Of a stretch of 64,000 nt of DNA, positions 1 to 12,177 are shown piece by piece (the stretch's first letter is position 1; every line of letters begins with the position of its first letter). The notes below the pieces were generated by a model. That model saw nothing but the letters and a program-made list of their open reading frames with translations, was not told the origin of the DNA and made no database searches. A program made the translations under genes and the position numbers. Origin of the DNA: Flaccisagitta enflata (Eukaryota > Chaetognatha > Sagittoidea > Aphragmophora); assembly GCA_965153355.1 (NCBI GenBank), contig OZ231128.1, positions 9,796,001 to 9,860,000 on the forward strand, in the 5' to 3' direction.

Positions 1-1
1 C

Positions 2-394
2 AACAACATCATTCCTCAAATGGTGGGTGAGAAGGTTGAGGGAATCTTTTTCCGGAGAAAAGAGCAAGCAGTCATTTTTGCATCAAAATCTTCTGAAAAG
101 ATAAACGGTGAAGGAGTCTAATTTGATCCTCAAGTCCTCTTTCAAAGGTTAACATTGGCAGGACATAGACATATTGATAAAGCTTTTGACTATGAACTCT
201 GCGTATTTCCACCAGCCTTTGCTGAATCTCCAGACTTGCTGCATGAACCTTATAAAGCCAATTTTGCAGATGCAATTTGGGCTAACATCCCAAACAAAGA
301 TGTTAAAATTCCAAAGACAGCACAAGATGTTATAGATGGTGGAGCTCTCCTGCATCACATAACAGGATGTGCAAAAAATTTGTTAAAAACATAA
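2..394 (+). pseudogene. Broken fragment of a multicopy invertebrate ORF
   Basis: One frame reads from the window edge to a TAA at 392-394, interrupted by a single in-frame TAA at 119-121. Text on both sides of that stop belongs together: before it comes a charged stretch with KINGEGV, after it FDPQVLFQRL and then FDYELCVFPPAF, DAIW and DVIDGGALLH. The arrangement (KIDGE, then DPQLLFQRL, then FKYELxxxPPALFES, then VLDGGALL) resembles an uncharacterised ORF that I recall as repeated in many mollusc and cnidarian genomes. I cannot name a function. The 5' part lies outside the window. The interrupting stop and the early end after CAKNLLKT make it a decayed, truncated copy, probably of a mobile-element-borne gene. 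Recognition is from memory and not from a search. Confidence 0.5.
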
Positions 395-1560
395 AAGCAC
401 AAAAACCACACTTCTTGATGGCCCAGTAATACGAAATTTGGGGTATAGCCACCTAATTAGTTCTACTAGATGTTAGAATGTGCCGTTTTTCATAAGAATA
501 ATCTTGGTTGGCAAAGGAATGAATTATACTCTGGTCAAACTTTCCCATTTCACAGAATTTTTACCAGTAACCTGGAAGTTTTTCTTCAAATTATTTTCCT
601 GTCTAAACGGTTTGAGCTACAGATGCCAGATTGGACTCAAATGAAAGAAAATTAAAATATCAGCATACCACATAGGGTAATTTGGAAATACGCTGCATAA
701 ATTTGTCTCCCCACAGAATAAAACTAAAAGATGCATCAATCACAAAAGGTTAGATGCTTTTGCTCATATCACCCATCTGCAACAATGCTGTGACGATGCA
801 TCACTTGTTTTTGAAAATCTTTTTTTTTATATAATATTTAGATTTTTTTGGAAAATCCTCATGTTTTTCAAAAAGTGCTATATAAATTAAATGAAATACA
901 ATCATTTTTAGTAACCTTATAAAAGAAAATAACATGAATATGAAAATAACTTGAACACACTATGTTTTTTCCTTACTCGAAAATATGCAATTTTTGCGTT
1001 TTTTTAAAGTATGAACATCCTGATATTACCTTAAAAATTCTTGGGTAATAGTTGTTTTTCTCAAAATATATGTTCTTAGGATGGGAAAAATGCCTTCAAA
1101 CGTTTGTACGGAATTTCCCCTATTTTGTTCTTTACATATCTCTGCCTAAAACTTCATTTCGAGTGTTAGAGAGAAATTTACAAAATCGGCAAATTTCAAA
1201 ATGTATGGGGAAAACAAACAAACAAATAAAAAAAAAACGAGAAAAAAAACAAACAAAAGAAACAACAAACTTGAGCATAAGAAACGGAGGAAAACAGCGA
1301 CTGAAAAAAATGATGGACAAATTTGTCGTAGAAGGAGGGGGGAGGAGAGAGGGGGGGGGGGTAGAGTGGGGACTGTATGGCAAATGCAGAAATTGGATAG
1401 GAATGTTACATGGAATGAAAACGAGGGTAGACAGTAAGAAAAGGCATGTAATAGGGCCCAATTTGAGTTTTAAAGTCTTGTTTTGATGCTGAAAAATATG
1501 GTCACCAATACCTCTGCTTTGTATCATTGTGAATTTGAGGTGAAGGAAACAGGGGATGAT
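395..1560. other. No gene seen; AT-rich sequence
   Basis: AT-rich DNA with no ORF showing protein-like composition. It holds an isolated copy of the roughly 40-bp motif (TTTGAGCTACAGATG, then ATTGG, then AAATGAAAG) at about 607-647 that recurs inside several MITEs of this window, and purine-rich low-complexity DNA at about 1205-1370. Confidence 0.5.
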
Positions 1561-1890
1561 TATAGGCCTGAGAGGCTCATATGAGGCCTGAGAGGGCTGA
1601 TTTGAAGCCTGAGAGTGCTGATCTTAGATCTGAAAGGGCTGATTTGAGATCTGAGAGGGCAGATTTTAGTGAGACCTGAATGGGTTAATTTTAGATCTGA
1701 AAGGGTAGATTTGAGACCAGAAAGGGCAGATTTGAGGCGGGGGGGGGGGGTAGATTTGAGACATGAGAGGGCTACTTTGAAGTCTTACAGGGCAGATTTG
1801 AGGCTTAAGAGGGCAGATTTGAGGTCTGAAAGGGCTGATTTGAGGTCTTCAAGAGCAGATTTGAGGCCTGAAAGGGTAGATTTGAGTGAA
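1561..1890 (+). repeat. 21-24 bp minisatellite (GAGGCCTGAGAGGGCTGATTT type)
   Basis: About 14 imperfect copies of a unit close to TTTGAGGCCTGAGAGGGC, varied as GATCTGAAAGGGCTGATTTG. A run of ten or more G at about 1738-1750 interrupts it. The same unit occurs at 4040-4145, 10670-11040, 17800-17940, 51940-52290 and 55290-55510, there often between inverted GGGCAGC termini. An open frame through it is only a repeat translation. Confidence 0.75.
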
Positions 1891-2555
1891 TCCACTATTA
1901 TTAGCAATTCCATACAAGCCAGTTTCATGCTAGCCAGATCATACCAGCCAGATCATACTGGCCAGATCTATACTAGCCAAACCAAAACAACAGTTATGAC
2001 ACGGTTCTTTTGAATATGAGATTTTCACTGCCACAGCCAGTTTTTCACTGAGTAGATAAATCGACAAGACACTTTCATTAAACTACTCAGAAGTTGTGGA
2101 TGTGTACTTTTGTTAAGAATTTGCATGGAAATCTCACAGGAATGAAGTTTACTGTGTTAAAAGTGTCAATATGCAGGTCAAAATAGACCTTTTTCTGGAG
2201 AAAATTCTCTTTTGTCACCCGACAAGCCTCACGAAAAATTCTTAATTTGCATAAGAAATGACTTAATTAAGAATCTAAAAACATGGCTCCCGTCTAAAGA
2301 CATATAAGAAGAGAGCCATGTTCTTGGAATTGCAAAAAAGTTCACCTGGAAGCAGATTAAGAATTTTTCGCGGAACCTTTTGGCAATTTTTATCACTCAA
2401 TTTTCAGTAAATCGTTTTCCTATTGCCTTTCTTTTTCTCAGAATCAGCAGAGGAAAGCAATAATGTGAATGGGAAACCAAGAAGTAGTGCTAAAACATAA
2501 GTGACAAAATTATCGGGCGATCGCAATGATAAGCATGTTTTTTAAAAAAATAAAA
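1891..2555. other. No gene seen
   Basis: Unique-looking AT-rich sequence with a short CCAGATCATACTGG duplication at about 1935-1975. No splice-flanked coding segment or structured repeat was recognised. Confidence 0.4.
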
Positions 2556-2695
2556 TAAGGCCAGATACACGGCAATTCAGTCGCGGACGGTTGGGCAGGA
2601 GCAGTAATGAAAAAACCGCTTGCGATTCAAAAATGTTACGGACGGACCGACGGACAGACCGACACGGCAGGATGTAGAGTCGCGTGTCCGCGAAT
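2556..2695 (-). mobile_element. Short hairpin-ended element (SE family), minus
   Basis: Complete copy read on the minus strand. It has a 5' arm ATTCGCGGAC with hairpin partner GCGACT, a tetranucleotide GTCGGTCC-type tract, the core TAACATTTTTGAAT, a CTGCTCCTGCCCAACC box, a 3' arm GTCCGCGACT, and the terminal GTGTATCTGGCCTTAT end. It belongs to the GGAC/GTCC subfamily. Confidence 0.8.
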
Positions 2696-3319
2696 AAAAC
2701 ATTTGTTCAAATGAACGTTTGAATTCGAGGGGCCATAATCTCAATGCCCAGATTATTACACCGATTTGATGCATTGGTTTGATCCATGTCGAAACACTTG
2801 GAGAGTAAAGCTCTCAGAGCTACCCGAATAGCGAGTCAACGCTCTGTGGCACAAACCACGATCATTATTGAATATGGCTGTTTTCGTCTTCGCACTCCGA
2901 AGCAGAGCAAGAGCCAAGAAGTTCAAACGAGACACAGATTCCACAATAGCGACGGTTTTCAATGGTTTTTTCACCCTTATCGATCTTTTAGTAGGGGGCA
3001 ACATAAGATGCAAAACGATGTCATTAAATTATATCAAATATACAAAAATGTTTCTCTTTTCTCTTAAACTGTAATGAAATACTTATTGTAGTTATCGATA
3101 CATCTCAAATTGGCTTTATTCCAAATAAACGATATCAAAAAGGAGCAGTTTTCTTAGATTTTCAATATGCAAATTAGGATTTTAATGCTAACTTTGACTG
3201 CTTTTGTTCTACTGTCCTTCCTCCCTTCCATCTTTTTCCTTCTTGTTCATCTTTCTTCTTCTTATTATTCTTATTCTTCTTCATCATCTTCCTCTTCTTC
3301 CTCTTCTTTTTCTTTTTTT
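2696..3319. other. No gene seen; ends in a TTC tract
   Basis: Short ORFs on both strands overlap one another and lack family signatures. A degenerate CTT/TTC tract at about 3240-3318 leads directly into the next SE copy. Confidence 0.4.
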
Positions 3320-3524
3320 AGTCGCGTGCACGCGACTCTACAACCCGCTTTGTCCGTCGGTCGGTCGGTCGGTCTGTCGGTTGGTCGGTCGGTTGGTCAC
3401 ACTTTACTTTTTTTTATGATTTTATTTCTTTGACCTCACTGCTCCTGCCAACATGGTCTGGTGACCTCAAATATGGCCCCTGCCCACCCGCACGCGACTT
3501 CGGTAGCCGTGTATCCGGCCTTGT
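3320..3524 (+). mobile_element. SE family element
   Basis: The 5' arm AGTCGCGTGC (3320-3329) forms a hairpin with GCACGCGACT. A GTCG/GTTG array follows, then TAATT-poor core sequence, then the 3' arm GCACGCGACT at 3490-3499, an exact 10-bp inverse of the 5' arm. The end is GTAGCCGTGTATCCGGCC (stem GCCG/CGGC) and TTGTTTT. It belongs to the GTGC/GCAC subfamily. Confidence 0.85.
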
Positions 3525-3617
3525 TTTTCCAGGACCTGCCGAGGTCTTCTTCCTACCTTAGTTTGTACAAAAGATCCTACGAAAAACATTCTTTTAAGCT
3601 TATCATTTTTATTTTTT

Positions 3618-3824
3618 AGTCGCGTGCTTCGCGACTCTACACCCCGCTTTGTCGGTCCATCGGTCCGTCCCTCCGTCCATCCGTCCGTCCGTCCGTAACA
3701 CTTTACTTTTTTTGTTTTTTTGCGGTTCTTTGGCCTCACTGCTCCTGCCCAAATAATCAAGTGACCTTAAAAACAGCCCCTGCCCACCCGCACGCAACTG
3801 GGGTAGCCGTGTATCCGGCCTTGT
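3618..3824 (+). mobile_element. SE family element, tandem neighbour
   Basis: Same layout as the copy 94 bp upstream: 5' arm AGTCGCGTGC, GTCC/GTCG array, GCTCCTGCCC box, 3' arm GCACGCAACT (one change from the exact inverse), and the GCCGTGTATCCGGCCTTGT end. Both copies point the same way and are separated by unrelated DNA. Confidence 0.85.
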
Positions 3825-3899
3825 TTCTTTTGACTTAGAGGAGTACATGGGAGAGGAGTACATGGGAAATGACATTGGCGAGTTTTCTTTTAGCTAACT

Positions 3900-3940
3900 T
3901 TAACAACAACAACAACAAAACAACAACAACAACAACAACA

Positions 3941-4036
<96 letters not shown>
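3900..4036 (+). repeat. (CAA)n microsatellite
   Basis: Nearly pure AAC trinucleotide array with two AAAAC interruptions near its start. It is followed by about five copies of the 21-bp GAGGCCTGAGAGG unit (4040-4150). Confidence 0.95.
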
Positions 4037-4202
4037 AAGAGGGCTGGTTTGAGGCTTTAAAGGGGAATGAAAGGCCTGATAGGAGTTCTGGGAGGGCAGA
4101 TTTGAGGCCTGGGAGGGAAAATTTCAGGCCTGGTTCAAGGTCTGAGAGGCTCGGATAACCTGGGGGAGGGGCGTAGAATGGAGAAACGGAAAACATAGAA
4201 AT

Positions 4203-4293
<91 letters not shown>
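4203..4293 (+). repeat. (AC)n microsatellite
   Basis: Pure AC dinucleotide array of about 90 bp. Confidence 0.95.
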
Positions 4294-4297
<4 letters not shown>

Positions 4298-4516
4298 CAC
4301 ATGTTGAGGGTAATTGAAGTAATGATTTATCAAATACTGTAGTTAGCATTAAAATCCTCGTTGTAATGATTTGGTCGCACTGAAATCGATTCCTTATACA
4401 TTGCCCTGATCGCCCTGATTGCCCCAAGGCATAGGACTAGCAAGAGAGGAAAGAAGCCAATGTGTAGGAGGATAATTGATATGGACGTGTTGTTAATGAA
4501 AACCTGGAGTGACTTG

Positions 4517-4975
<459 letters not shown>

Positions 4976-5080
4976 TGACACGAGATAGAAAGTCAATGTA
5001 GTGGAAGTTGATCTGCCTCCACGAATCTTATCGAGCGAGATGTAGAAATGAGTTGGAAATTGTTTTGCCAACTTTGCTTT

Positions 5081-5353
5081 GGGCGTGTTTCTAGTGATGC
5101 CAACAACCGCTATCATTTCCGTTAGTCACGATTACAGTGTGAACACATATATTCAAAATTTCAATGTTTGTTTCACAAGGGAGTGAGCAAAGTGAGTGAG
5201 GGAGACTATGAATGGTGCGAGCAAGTGAAGCAAGTGTAGCGAAGTGAAGGACTGTCGAGTGAGTGAGCAGAGTGAGCGATGCGAGCAAATGAACTGAGCG
5301 CGCGATTGAGAGGCTTGTTATAAACGCGGTTATCCGTAACTAGAAACGCGTCC
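5081..5353 (+). mobile_element. GAGTGAGC-core interspersed element, copy 1
   Basis: Bounded by inverted ends GGGCGTGTTTCTAGT and ACTAGAAACGCGTCC. The middle holds TGAACACATATATTC and a run rich in GAGCGAG/AGTGAGC variants. Copies 2 (10171-10447) and 3 (12831-13089, opposite orientation) share ends, middle and core. No coding capacity. No clear target duplication was found. Confidence 0.65.
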
Positions 5354-5459
5354 TAACTTTGTTTTTTGTATGTTTTGCCGCTTCTTGCCTCTTGCTTCTT
5401 TTTCTTCCTTCTTTTGGCATCCAGTGTGTGTGTCTTATCATAGTTTTTATTCAAATGTA

Positions 5460-6020
5460 CAGTAGATCTCGTCTAGACTTGAGATAACGGGGGCAAGCAC
5501 CGTGGAATTACGAATGAAGCCAGGGGAGCAATATTTGAATCATAGACTAATCAAAGGATGCTTTATTCTTCATGATAGCTGGTTGTCATAGAAACATATT
5601 TCCATTTATTCTCGCTAAAATATCAATATTTTGAGATTTTGTTAAGGAACATTGCTTGAATTCAAATTTGCTACAACATTCCTCAATGTGTTCTGTAAGA
5701 ATATCGCGCATTTGGCTGTTACTAGAGAGCGTATCCATGTGTGAAGACCCCTAACAACCGCTACATATGCGACATTCTTGCTGAACATACTGCGGGAAAG
5801 TTGTAGCAAGAATTAATTCTTAGAGATGTTCCCTCAAAAAAATTCTCAAAATATTGATATTTTAGCGAAAATACATAAAAATGTGTTTCCATGGCAACCA
5901 GCTATCATGGGCAATAAAACATCCTTTTATAATTCTATGTTTCAAATATCACTCCCTTAACTTCATCGGTTTTTCCACAATGCTTGCCCCCGTTATCTCA
6001 AGTCTAGCCGAGATCTACTG
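5460..6020. mobile_element. MITE with TA target duplication (CAGTAGATCTCG ends)
   Basis: 561 bp. The ends CAGTAGATCTCGTCTAGACT and AGTCTAGCCGAGATCTACTG are inverse and flanked by TA at 5458-5459 and 6021-6022. Inverted similarity continues for about 230 bp into each side (ATATTTTGAGA against TCTCAAAATAT; AGCTGG against CCAGCT), so the element is largely a foldback. TA duplication and the CAGT start fit a Tc1/mariner-type nonautonomous element. A relative with a similar end lies at 24138-24649. Confidence 0.8.
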
Positions 6021-6022
6021 TA

Positions 6023-6400
6023 TCTGCGCGACAAAGGATTATAACTATATGCTCTGATAAAAGCTCACTGATTTAGAAAAAGAGCCCATTTCATGCAGTT
6101 GAACCCCACAATCACGGATGTCAAGGCCAAGGGCAAGAACGGATGTTGAAGGATCAACAAAATTTATCTACTAAAGGCGATTTCTGTTTGTGCCAATACA
6201 GAAATTGAAAGAAAATTACTTGAGGGGACCAAAGTTTCCGTTAATTTTGAATCCGTTACAGCGGGGTTTAATCTTGTTTTCAAAAATCTGAAAGATCAAA
6301 TTTAGCACGGGGTTAGTCAAATGTTTGTCTACTATGTATACGTCACAAATTTACTTGTTTTAAGCATGTCCTCAGTGTTTGTCATTCTTTTTTTCTTTTT
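6023..6400. other. No gene; eroded TIR fragment
   Basis: Contains CAGTTGAACCCC at about 6096 and an inverse-like GCGGGGTTTAATC ending near 6274, which look like eroded termini of a pogo-type nonautonomous element (about 177 bp). Single ends with GTTGAACCCCGCT or TTAAACCCCGCT recur near 22331, 38390 and 50187. Confidence 0.35.
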
Positions 6401-6541
6401 AGTCACGCGCGGCTTGCCGTGTCGGTCCATCGGTCCGTCGGTCCATCGGTCCGTCCGTAACATTTTTGAATTGCGAGCGGTTTTCGCATAACGGCTCCTG
6501 CCCAACCGTCCGCGACTGGATTGCCGTCTATCCGGCCTTGT
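6401..6541 (+). mobile_element. SE family element
   Basis: 5' AGTCACGCGCGGCTTGCC (hairpin eroded), GTCC/GTCG array, TAACATTTTTGAATTGCGAG core, GGCTCCTGCCCAACC box, 3' arm GTCCGCGACT, and GCCGTCTATCCGGCCTTGT end. Preceded by a T-rich run. Confidence 0.8.
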
Positions 6542-6795
6542 TTATCCTCATGTTGTTTTTTTATCTTCCTGGAATAAATGCTGCTCTGTTTTCAGAATGG
6601 CATGAGTAGTTGTTTTTTTTTTTTCATGAGGTAAGGGCGTTGCACCATAGTTGCATCATGGTTTATTCGTGGTCAGGGTCACCATAAATAAGCGTTTCTC
6701 GACGTCATCCTGTCTTTCTTTATTTAGCTTTCTCTCTCACGATTAAAGACTTATTTCTTACCCAAAACTCACTCGTTGTCACCATTTTCCACTTT

Positions 6796-7103
<308 letters not shown>

Positions 7104-7423
7104 ACCGGGAGATTCTCAGAGAGGCCACGCGATACGCCACATTGGGCAATGCCACTGGATCTTTTTTGTGTAAGATTCTTGTCGCTGTCATGTAGACTTG
7201 TAGTCCAGTGCATATATAAGGTGTTAACCCCCCTATCACTGCGGCCACCCCCCTACAGATCAAACTAGGGGATAAAACAATTAGTTTAATGTTGCAAATT
7301 AAAGCTTATGACTATGAGTGGCGCCACCAGAGTGATTTTGCAGTTTCCACTTCAATCTCATTTTATAGTGCAAAATCTTTGATTATATATACTTTTAGCA
7401 ATAGTTATTTTTCATTCTTTATC

Positions 7424-7648
7424 AGTCACCTGCTATATGACTCGACGCCCCACTTTGTTGGTCAGTTGGTCTGTTGGTCTGTTGGTCTGTCGGTCTGTCG
7501 GTCTGTCGGTCAGTTGGTTGGTCCCCTATTTACATTTCAACGTTTTTTGAGCTTTTTGAGCTCACTGCTCCTGCTCAAATGCCCAAGTGATCTCTAATAC
7601 TGTTCCTACCCACCTACATGCAACTGGGGTAGCCGTGTATCCGGCCAT
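7424..7648 (+). mobile_element. SE family element, diverged
   Basis: 5' AGTCACCTGC with partner ATGACT, a long GTTG/GTCT/GTCG array, CTCACTGCTCCTGCTCAAAT and CTACCCACCTACATGCAACT boxes, and the GTAGCCGTGTATCCGGCC end. The arms are eroded but the order is intact. Confidence 0.7.
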
Positions 7649-7941
7649 ATTAAGTTATATCTTGATTTAAAAGACAAAATTGAAAAATAACTAAAGTGGC
7701 CCCACTTGCATAATGACATAAGTATTCTTTCATTAGCTTTAAAATCTCTATAGTTTAATTGTTAAGGGCACAGGTGTGGGTGTTACAGTGTTCAGGGGTT
7801 CACACCTTGTATTAACCTTTTCTCTGTAATTAGATAATTCTGGTATTGGCCATTCACACTCGAAAGACTACACCAATAATAAACTAGAATCATAATAAAT
7901 TTCAACACAATTCTAACCCTGCACAGCGCGATTCGTCCTGT

Positions 7942-8047
<106 letters not shown>

Positions 8048-8130
8048 TGGCCTTCTGCCTTGATTTGCCTTTGATTGATTCTGCTCTTGTCTTTAATGAG
8101 AAACTCCGAGACTCCATTTATTTCCTCTTT

Positions 8131-8136
<6 letters not shown>

Positions 8137-8214
<78 letters not shown>

Positions 8215-8215
8215 A

Positions 8216-8254
<39 letters not shown>

Positions 8255-8257
8255 TTT

Positions 8258-8321
<64 letters not shown>

Positions 8322-8341
8322 TCGTTCTTTCCTCTTTTTTT

Positions 8342-8394
<53 letters not shown>

Positions 8395-8436
8395 TTCTCT
8401 TTCTTTTCTTCTTGTTTCTTTCTTTCTTTCTTCTTC

Positions 8437-8468
<32 letters not shown>

Positions 8469-8553
8469 TTCTTTCTTTCTTCTTTCTTTCTTTTCTTTCT
8501 TTCTTTTCTTTCTTTTCTCGTTCTTTCTTTCTTTCTTTCTTTTTTTTCTTTTT

Positions 8554-8593
<40 letters not shown>

Positions 8594-8602
8594 TCCTTCT
8601 TC
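8137..8602 (+). repeat. (TTTC)n microsatellite
   Basis: About 465 bp of TTTC, pure in its first third and increasingly mixed with TTC, TTTTC and TTCC variants to the right. Large apparent FLSF and KERK frames here are not genes. Confidence 0.95.
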
Positions 8603-8644
8603 ATTTTTTCCTCCATGTTGTCTTCCAATTCTCTCAGTTTTTTC

Positions 8645-9780
8645 TCCATCTTGTTTTTCTGAATTCATGTTTCTTACATTTTACCAACTCCACAAATATA
8701 TCTTTACGTGTTCTCTTTCCTTGTTCAAGCCCTGTCATAGCCATTCGTATTTTGCTGAAGTCGTGTTTCTAATCAATGTTGGCTACAGTAAGTTGGGAGC
8801 AAATTTGAGTATGTTCATCTTTATTCAATTCATGAAATACTTTAGAACTAGATTAAATGACGGTTTCTATTATTGAATGTTTTAGCCTATCCCATTAGGT
8901 TGTCCCAAAATTCTTGGCTCTTTTACACCCATAACTAATTAACTATGACGGCTTCCCTCCGAAGGCAACATTTGTGTTTCAAAGAAGGTCAAAATAGAAA
9001 AATAGAAAAAATGTATAAATATTAATATAAAAAAAAATGAATAAAAGTGATTGAGATAGCTCAGACATCATATCTAAAAGAAAAATTTGCATTTACTTAT
9101 TAAGAGGACCAAGTTTAGCCAATGTTACCAAAAAATTGTTTTGAAAATTTATACTTATTTTAATTTTGGTCACTGACAAGGGGTTGGTCGAAATTCTAAA
9201 TTTGCATAGGAAATGAAAAAATGAAAAAACAAAGAACATAGTTCTCTTCCTAAATCGATTACAGAGAGAACTACATTTTTTAAAATGCAAAATTTCCTTG
9301 TGTTTGGCTTTCTTAGAATTTCGACCTCAGAAAATGAAAAAAAGTGTAAGCAGAAATTTACTAGAAAACATCATTTTCATGCTAATTTTCATGTGAATCG
9401 CATAGTTTAAATTACATTTTAATTCAAAATATGATAAAAATGTATGCAACAAGTGTCCTTAGAGACAATTTGTCCACTTAAAGCATTCCAGCTTCATTAT
9501 TGTCCTGATAATAATGCAAAAAGTATGGTGAAACACTTCATTTTTCTTTATAAATTTTCTGTCCTATGATCCATAGAGTCTAGGCCTCCAGTTTTAACCC
9601 GACCACCCAAATCCGGTTCATAGACGAAATCAAGTTGTCAATCTGTCAAATTAAATTTCGATTCACCAGTCCGATTACTCACGGTTTTAGCCATGACTAC
9701 AGAATGAATGCAAGGCAAAATTCGGCCCATCCGGGGTCACTGAATCATTAACTCTCATTAACTTACATGCATATATTTTT
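8645..9780. other. No gene; possible mariner-type end
   Basis: AT-rich sequence. TTAGGTTGTCCCAAAATTC at about 8897-8916 looks like a mariner terminal repeat, but no inverse partner was found nearby, so it is at best an orphan end. Confidence 0.35.
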
Positions 9781-9942
9781 AGTCGCGGACACGCGACTCT
9801 ACACCTTGCCGTGTCGGTCGGTCGGTCCGTCGGTCGGTCCGTCGGTCGGTCCGTCCCGTAACATTTTTGAAATGCGAGCGGTTTTCGAATGTCTGCTCCT
9901 GCTCAACCGTCCGCGACTGTATTGCCGTGTATCCGGCCTTGT
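9781..9942 (+). mobile_element. SE family element, near-ideal copy
   Basis: 5' arm AGTCGCGGAC (9781-9790) with hairpin partner ACGCGACT, GTCG/GTCC array, GTAACATTTTTGAAATGCGA core, CTGCTCCTGCTCAACC box, 3' arm GTCCGCGACT (9909-9918) exactly inverse to the 5' arm over 10 bp, and GCCGTGTATCCGGCCTTGT end. T runs flank both sides. It is a good type copy of the GGAC/GTCC subfamily. Confidence 0.88.
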
Positions 9943-10170
9943 TTTTTTCTCATCCAAAGTTTGTGATGTCATGTAGATCTGACGTCTGATTTTTATAACC
10001 CCTATTTTCACACCCCATTCATTCTTTTTTTTCTTTTAAACTGCCTAATCGTCCATTGAGGGATAAAAAAAAAAAGTAATTTCCTTTGGTTTAAAAATGA
10101 ATTTGAGATGAAAGGAAAATTGACGTAAAAATCTTTTAACAAAAAAAGAAGAGGAGAAATGAAAAGAAAG

Positions 10171-10447
10171 GATGTGTTTCCAGTGACGACCAAAAACGTG
10201 TTTCTTCCCTTTAAACAATACTTACAGCATGAACACATTCACAGAATTTAACCGTCCCATGAGGGAGTGAGGGAAGTGAATAAGCAAGTCCATTAACAGA
10301 GGGAGCAAGCAAAGCCAGCAAAGCAAGTGTAGCAAAGCAGAGTGTTGCCGAGCAAGAAAGTCGAGTAAGTGGTACGAGCGAATGAATGTAGCGAGCGACC
10401 TAGTGGCCCGTTTAAAACGAGCGATTGTCAGTAACTAGAAACGCACC
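10171..10447 (+). mobile_element. GAGTGAGC-core interspersed element, copy 2
   Basis: Ends GATGTGTTTCCAGTGACG and AACTAGAAACGCACC. The middle has GCATGAACACATTCACAG and AGCAAGC/GAGCGAA variants. Same order as copy 1. Confidence 0.6.
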
Positions 10448-10606
10448 TAAAGTCTTCTCTGCCAGTCTCTCTCATTAGCCGGAGATTAACCGAGCAGAAG
10501 GAACGAATGGAGGAGGGGAAAGAGAAAGGAATAGTCGCGAAAGCGTTAGATGGTCAGCGGTACCTGATGTCCCTAAGTCAGTGTACATGAATATGAGATA
10601 GTAAGA

Positions 10607-11117
10607 GGGGAAGCGGCCTCAAAGGCGCCAATGACCTATGCTTAGCTTTGAATTGAACATTGAGATAAGGACTTGAGCCTTGGGGCTTAGGTTTGAGCCT
10701 CAAATCTTTTATTTGAACATTGAGGCTGGAACTTGAGCCTCAAGGCTGGATTCTTAGCCTTGAGGCTGGAATCTGAGCCTTGAGGGTGGGATCTGGGCCA
10801 CAAGACTGGGATCTGAGTCAGGAGGCTGGGATCTGAGCCTGGAGGCTAGGATTTGAGCTTCAAGCTGGGATTTGAGCCTCTAGGTTGGGATTTGAGCCTT
10901 TAGGCTGGGATTTGAGCCTCGAGGTTGGGATTTGAACCTCGAGGCTAATATTTTGAGCCTTGGGCAAGGCTTGGAGCCTTGGGCAAGGCTTGGAGCCTTG
11001 GGCAAGGCTTGGAGCCTTAACACTGAGATTTGAGCCTGAAAGGGGGTGGATAGGGGAGGAGGAAAAATTTCTCCTGTGTGAAAGCATAGGTCATCGGCCC
11101 CTTTGGGGTCGCTGCCC
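10607..11117. mobile_element. TIR element carrying a 24-bp minisatellite, copy A
   Basis: Left end GGGAAGCGGCCTCAAAGGC, then AATGACCTATGCTTAGC, is inverse to the right end GCATAGGTCATCGGCCCC, then TTTGGGGTCGCTGCCC. Between them lies an array of TTGAGCCTTGAGGCTGGGA-type units (10670-11040). Copies with the same plan are at 51834-52345 and 55171-55583. No coding capacity. Confidence 0.65.
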
Positions 11118-11129
11118 AAAAAGGGAATT

Positions 11130-11231
<102 letters not shown>

Positions 11232-11369
11232 AGAGAGATAAAGAGAGACGTCAGAGAAACAGAAACACTCACAAAGAAATAGAAACAAAGACGGAGAAAG
11301 GGTTGAACCCTATTAAATGACGAAGACAGAGAAAACAAGAAGGAACCAAGACCGATTAAGTAACGAGGA

Positions 11370-11735
11370 CCATGTGGTAAGGGTGGAGGCTGAAGGGTAA
11401 GGTTGAGGCTAAGGGTGGTAATGGTGGTAAAGGAGAAGGCTAAGGGTGGTGAGAGTAAGGGTGGTAAGGGTGGTAAGGGTGGTAAAGGAGAAGGCTAAGG
11501 GTGGTGAGAGTAAGGAAATTAAGGGTGGTGAGGAAGGTAGGGGTCGGGCTATGGGTGGTAAGGGTAAGGGTGGTAAGGGTAGTAAGTGAGAAGGGCAAGG
11601 GTGGTAAGGAAAAGGGTAAAGGTAAGGTCGAGGCTAAGGGTGGTCAGGGGGAAGGGGAAAGGGTAAAGTGGTAAGGGTAAGGGTGAAGGGTAAGGGTGAT
11701 AAGAGTGAAGTCCAGGGGAGAAAGTAAAAGTTGAG
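11370..11735 (+). repeat. Degenerate GGTAAGGGT/GGTGGTAA tandem repeat
   Basis: Irregular array of AAGGGTGGTAAGGGTAAG-type words over about 360 bp. It is too irregular and internal to be telomeric. Confidence 0.8.
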
Positions 11736-11889
11736 GGGAGTAGGCTGGACATATAACACCAAGGTTTGGAGTTGGAATTGATATTATATTTGTCTGTTTC
11801 TTACCACCTTCCATGTACAATAGTGTCACTGTAAGTAGGATTTCAGGAATTAAGAAGGATCATTAAAAAGTCTTTCTATTTTCATTTTT

Positions 11890-11952
11890 AGTCGCGTGCA
11901 CGCGACTCTAAACCTTGGTCTGTTGGTCGGTCCGTTCGTCCGTCCGTAACAA
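11890..11952 (+). mobile_element. SE family 5' fragment
   Basis: 5' hairpin AGTCGCGTGCACGCGACT and a short GTCG/GTCC array ending GTCCGTAACA, then TTTTAACATTT-rich DNA. No 3' arm or CCGGCCTTGTT end follows, so the copy is truncated. Confidence 0.7.
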
Positions 11953-12097
11953 ATATTTCTAAATTTTTGATTGTTTCTTAACATGTTTTAAAATTTTTAA
12001 CATTTCTTAATATTTTTTTAACTTTTTTTAACATTTCATAACATTTCTTAAAATTTTACCTTTTTTAACATTTCTAAATTTCTTAAAACACTTTTTG

Positions 12098-12101
<4 letters not shown>

Positions 12102-12162
<61 letters not shown>
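12102..12162 (+). repeat. (CT)n microsatellite
   Basis: Pure CT array of about 60 bp, directly downstream (minus-strand sense) of a candidate exon. Confidence 0.95.
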
Positions 12163-12170
<8 letters not shown>

Positions 12171-12177
12171 TTCTGAC

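Noticed and set aside
8897-8930. Mariner-like terminal repeat
   Set aside because: No inverse partner and no transposase within reach; at best an orphan end, noted but not called.
11370-11735. GGTAAGGGT array as telomeric or coding
   Set aside because: Too irregular for a telomere, and minus frames are Pro/Leu/Tyr low complexity.
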